Of a stretch of 64,000 nucleotides of DNA, positions 60,477-64,000 are shown in pieces; the stretch's first letter is position 1, and the number at the start of each line of letters is the position of its first letter. This stretch comes from Prorocentrum cordatum (Eukaryota; Sar; Dinophyceae; Prorocentrales; Prorocentraceae). The translations under genes and the position numbers were made by a program. The notes below the pieces were generated by a model. It had not been told where the DNA came from. It made no database searches and was given only the letters and a program-made list of their open reading frames with translations. The stretch spans positions 181,001 to 245,000 of the forward strand of contig CAUYUJ010016693.1 of the NCBI GenBank assembly GCA_963575745.1. Direction: 5' to 3'.

Positions 60477-60824
60477 CATCCTCATCCTCATCCTCATCCT
60501 CATCCTCATCCTCATCCTCATCCTCATCATCATCATCATCAGCAGCAACACAATCATCATAATCGTCATAATCATCTGCATCATCATCATCGTTATCAGC
60601 ATCACCACCACCAACAACATCACCATCATCATCATCGCCACCGTCATCATCATCATCAACATCATCATCACACTCATCATCATCAGCATAATCACCGTCA
60701 TCAACAACATCAGCGTCAGTATCATCATCAGCATCAGCATCATCATCACCATCAGCATCATCACTCCCCCCAGCATCACCATCACCAACCATCACGATCA
60801 CCAACAGTATCATCATCACCACCG

Positions 60825-60857
<33 letters not shown>

Positions 60858-61456
60858 GCATCAGCCTCATAATCATCATCACACTCATCATCATCAATAT
60901 CATCACCGTCATCAGCAACATCAACATCAGCATCATCATCAGCAGCACCAGCTCCATCACCGTGATCATCATCATCGGCAGCATCATCATCATCATCAGC
61001 ATATACACATTCCTCGTCATCTTCATCATCATCACCATCATCACCATCATCATCATCATCATCTCAATCACAAAAAAACATCACTATCACCACCATCAGC
61101 ATCATCATCATCACCATCGTCATCATCTGCAGCAGCAGCACCAACAGCATCATCAGCATCATCATCATCATCGGCAGCATCATCGTCATCATGTACACCT
61201 TCCTCGTTATCCTCATCATCACTACCACCATCACCATCACTATCGCCTCCACCACCGTCATCATCACCATCATCATTACCATCATCAACGGCATCGTCAT
61301 CGTCATTGTCATCGTCTTGCCCTCGTCGAAGTCATCGTCGCCATCGCCGTCGTCAGCAGCATCACCACCACCACCACCATCATCATCACCAGCATCGTCA
61401 ACATCAGCATCATCACCATCGACATCATCATCGCCATCGTCATCGCCATCGCCGTC

Positions 61457-61488
<32 letters not shown>

Positions 61489-61700
61489 CATATCCAACAT
61501 CATCAGCAACAACACCATCATCACCATCAACATGATGATAGCATCATCATCTTCGGCATCACAACCACCAATATCATCATCAGCATCATCCTCATCATCG
61601 TCAGTGTCATCGTCCTCGTCATCGTCATCATCATCAGCTTCATCATCATAAGAAGCATTATCAGTACCATCATCGTTATCATCAGCAGCATCAGCATCAG
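60354..61700. repeat. CAT trinucleotide array, 1.35 kb
   Basis: Perfect CAT and CATCCT runs to 60540, then increasingly degenerate CAT, CAG, CAC and CGT triplets. Plus frames give poly-His, poly-Ile or poly-Ser; minus frames poly-Asp or poly-Met. Confidence 0.97.
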
Positions 61701-61910
61701 TATCACCATTACCTGTTATACCATAATAAGCCGTAGTATGATTAACTATCACCATGGAACCATCATAATCGCCATCACCCCCAGCATCCTCATAATCCTC
61801 ATCGTGCACATCAAGGCTCTTCAAAGCCTGGAGACATGAGGTATCACACGTAAAGGCCTCCTGTGCCACCTCGAACCGTCGCCACCCAGAATGCTGGGCT
61901 GGCACGGTGG
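61700..61910 (-). CDS. Possible acidic reading frame continuing from the CAT array
   Basis: A minus-strand frame reads HSGWRRFEVAQEAFTCDTSC, LQALKSLDVHDEDYEDAGGD and VNHTTAYYGITGNGDT before entering the Asp-rich complement of the CAT array. The first 40 residues look like ordinary protein. The only early start is a GTG. It could be an exon of an Asp-rich protein or a chance frame beside the array. Confidence 0.25.
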
Positions 61911-61964
61911 CGGGACTTGCCGCAGGCAGCTGGATGGGTCGGCGATAGCCGAAAGCTAGTACGC

Positions 61965-62040
61965 ACGCCCCCAGGCGACGTAGGCTATCAGGCCCTCATC
62001 GGCGATGAATGGGCGATTGGGGGTCGATTCATCCCTCCCT
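61965..62040 (-). repeat. Dispersed repeat R5, copy 2
   Basis: GCTATCAGGCCCTCATCGGC and GATGAATGGGCGATTGGGGG match 14810-14870. Confidence 0.7.
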
Positions 62041-62164
62041 GAGCCCCCCCCTCTCGAACGTTGCCCCTGACAGGGGCTCGTGCGGAATCGGCAGCGCGAA
62101 CAGCTCTGTGAGGAAGCAGGACCACATTCGATAACGCAAGGCTCCCGGCTACACGCAAGTCGGC

Positions 62165-62290
62165 AGCGCGCTGGTGGGGGAAGGAAGAGTGGGCAAGCTT
62201 TCTCAGAAGGCGGCGGGGCCATAAGGCTTCAAAGCCTTCTCAGAAAGCCAGGGGCCTTCTGAGCCTTCTGGGAATGCCCGCCCGCTATGG
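62165..62290 (+). repeat. Dispersed repeat R10, copy 3
   Basis: GCTTTCTCAGAAGGCGGC, GCCTTCTCAGAAAGCC and GGCCTTCTGAGCCTTCTGGG. Confidence 0.8.
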
Positions 62291-62294
62291 CTTC

Positions 62295-63478
62295 CCCCCC
62301 GGGCGCGCCGCCGACCTATGGCAAGCTGGTGTCGTGACGACCCCAGTGCTGGTGTCGAACACTGAGTGAACCGTCCAAGAACGACTGGCGACTTTGCGAT
62401 CTCCAGATCCTTCCGCATGGGCCGATTCTGGGACACTGATGTCGTTCAACAGTGAACGGCCCAAGCGTGATCGCCGCCGCCGACAACCTGCAGTAGGCAC
62501 GAGTGACCTTTAGTGTACGGCTTCAGGGGAGCTCGTGGGCCGCGCAAGCTGCTGCTGTCGCATCACGTCAACGGTCGGTGGGACGCGCCTCGAACGACAA
62601 AAACATGGACCCTCTCTGGGCCTGCAGCAGATTTCACTGCGGCGAAGCGTGACTCCTACGTGTAGCCGAGGCTCACGAGAGACGCGACGTGAGTGGCAAC
62701 GACCAGGCCTTCCATGCAGCCAGGCAGCCTCCTAACCCGTAGTGGATGAAGTGGGAAAGAGGGAGGCAAAATGGCAAAGGGGAGGAGAAGGAGGAGGACG
62801 ACGAGGATGAGCGCGGAGGAGCACCAGGGCAATCCCCCTGCAGGCTCCCCTGACGCGCGGTTCCTGGCCCTGCCTTGCGTCGGCGCGCCTCCCCCACCCG
62901 GGGCAGCGGGCCGCGGACGTGTCTGGACGACCATTGGCTTCTGCCGCCTGGAGCCCCGCACCCTCGAGCCCGTGGCAGAATGCACCCGCCCAGTTCTCGA
63001 CTGCGGCAGGAGGTGCGGTGCCCTATCCCGGTGCAGCAAAGGTTACGGCTAGGGGAACACCCGCACGAGAAATCTCTGGGCCAACCTCCCAACAAAGATG
63101 TCACACAAGCGTAGTAACAGCTCTGCGCGCACAGCCCCACGCAGCATAGGTCATCGAATTTCCCGCATCGCACGACGCGCGCCCCTGTGCTGCCCCCACT
63201 GGAGAAGGGCAACTGTTCTGGCCCAGACCGCGACGCACGCAGTGCGATTATCTTCGCGCCTCCGCGGGTGACCTCTCATGGAAGCAAAGCCAACTTTCCG
63301 CCGGGGGCCCGAGCAACGCTGGGCCGGGTAAGCGAGCCAGGTTTTCTGAACCATCGGCACGAGCGTAGGTCGAGTCAGCTCGCGCTTGCCGCACCCTCTA
63401 CGCTGACGCCCGCCGCCATGGCTACTGGCGCCAGGGCGCCGTTGCCAACGTCGCACATGTCCTCTCGCTTGCTGTCCT
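62295..63478. other. No gene recognised
   Basis: GC-rich sequence, non-repetitive apart from a purine-rich tract at 62755-62815. Long open frames on both strands lack any motif I recognise. Confidence 0.5.
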
Positions 63479-63479
63479 C

Positions 63480-63690
63480 CTTCCTCTCCAACTCCTCCTC
63501 CTGACGCTCCTTCTCCTCCTCCTCCTCCTCCTCCTCCTCCTCCTGGTCCTCCTCCTCCTCCTCCTCCTCCTGCTCCTCCTCCTCCTCCTCCTCCTCCTCA
63601 TCCTCATCATCATCCTAATCCTCCTCCTCCTCCTCCTCCTCCTCCTCCTCCTCCTCCTCCTCCTCCTCCCCTCCCTGCTCCTCGTCCTCC
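63480..63690. repeat. CTC trinucleotide array with CAT break
   Basis: About 60 CTC triplets, broken by TCATCCTCATCATCATCC at about 63600. Confidence 0.97.
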
Positions 63691-63694
63691 TCTC

Positions 63695-64000
63695 CTTGAT
63701 GGAGGGGCCGGTCTCGTCCTCCCTCACCTCCCGCTCCTCCCCCGCCACATCTCCCCGCCCACTTGTCTGCCCCGACAAGAAGGGCCGGTCTCCTTGATGG
63801 AAGGGCCCTCCCAGCCGCTTTCCCTCTCCGGAGAGCCTCGCGCGGCGCCGCATCCCCCCGCGGGTGGCGTGGGCACGCCTCGATGCGCTCCCCCCGCCGC
63901 AGGACAAGCAGGAGAGCAAAGAGGTGGAGGAGGGGGAGGGAGGACAGTGTGGAGGGGAGCGGGGAGGTAGAGTCAGAGGGGGGGAGGAGGAGGAAAAGGG
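63695..64000. other. No gene recognised; GC-rich to the window end
   Basis: CTTGATGG-AGGGGCCGGTCTC and its neighbour CTCCTTGATGGAAGGGCC (about 63690 and 63790) form a short direct repeat. The end is a GGAGG purine tract. Confidence 0.45.

Noticed and set aside
60142-61839. A 565-codon plus-strand frame rich in Ile, His and Ser
   Set aside because: It is a read-through of the CAT trinucleotide array.

Overview
The window reads as nuclear DNA of a dinoflagellate. The best evidence is a 16-base match, GCCATTTTGGCTCAAG at 23937-23952, to the 3' end of the dinoflagellate spliced leader. Supporting signs are GC-rich, gene-poor DNA packed with low-complexity sequence, a gene split into small exons with one GT-AG and one GA-AG intron, and a decayed gag-like retroelement. 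The species cannot be fixed from the sequence alone.

Region by region. 0-5.5 kb: GAT and CTC microsatellites, a first CAAGACGGCC repeat block, and one possible minus-strand exon (2.36-2.81 kb). 5.7-7.9 kb: an imperfect 1.07-kb tandem duplication made of smaller units. 7.9-13.5 kb: a decayed minus-strand copia-like (gag/zinc-knuckle) retroelement, with a broken membrane-protein-like reading frame beside it (13.5-14.0 kb). 14-23.9 kb: dispersed repeat modules, CGGT and CTC arrays, no secure gene. 23.9-28.35 kb: the best preserved element, a non-LTR (LINE) retrotransposon with an intact ORF1 and a broken endonuclease/reverse transcriptase ORF2, beginning at the relict spliced leader. 28.4-44 kb: dispersed repeats, hairpins, minisatellites and microsatellites with two or three exon-like islands. 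44-46 kb: inverted-repeat element and purine-rich DNA.

46.0-52.0 kb, minus strand: the last three exons of a P5A-type ATPase (SPF1/ATP13A1 family). They cover the last membrane helices and the C-terminus, and are separated by introns of 291 and 5281 bases. The large intron holds a repeat block, a C-rich inverted repeat around a CCACTGTCC minisatellite, and a CAT array. Upstream exons were not found. 52.5-56.6 kb: a 53-bp tandem satellite broken up by palindromic CCTATGCATAGG islands. 56.6-59.0 kb: three exon-like islands of unknown genes. 59-64 kb: a 63-bp minisatellite, the sixth CAAGACGGCC block, a 1.35-kb CAT array and CTC arrays.

The main signal is modular. At least ten families of short dispersed repeats recur two to six times in the window, some with their modules in the same order. 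The genes do not form an operon or pathway: the ATPase is the only host gene identified, and the LINE and copia-like remnants are the only recognisable mobile coding sequences.
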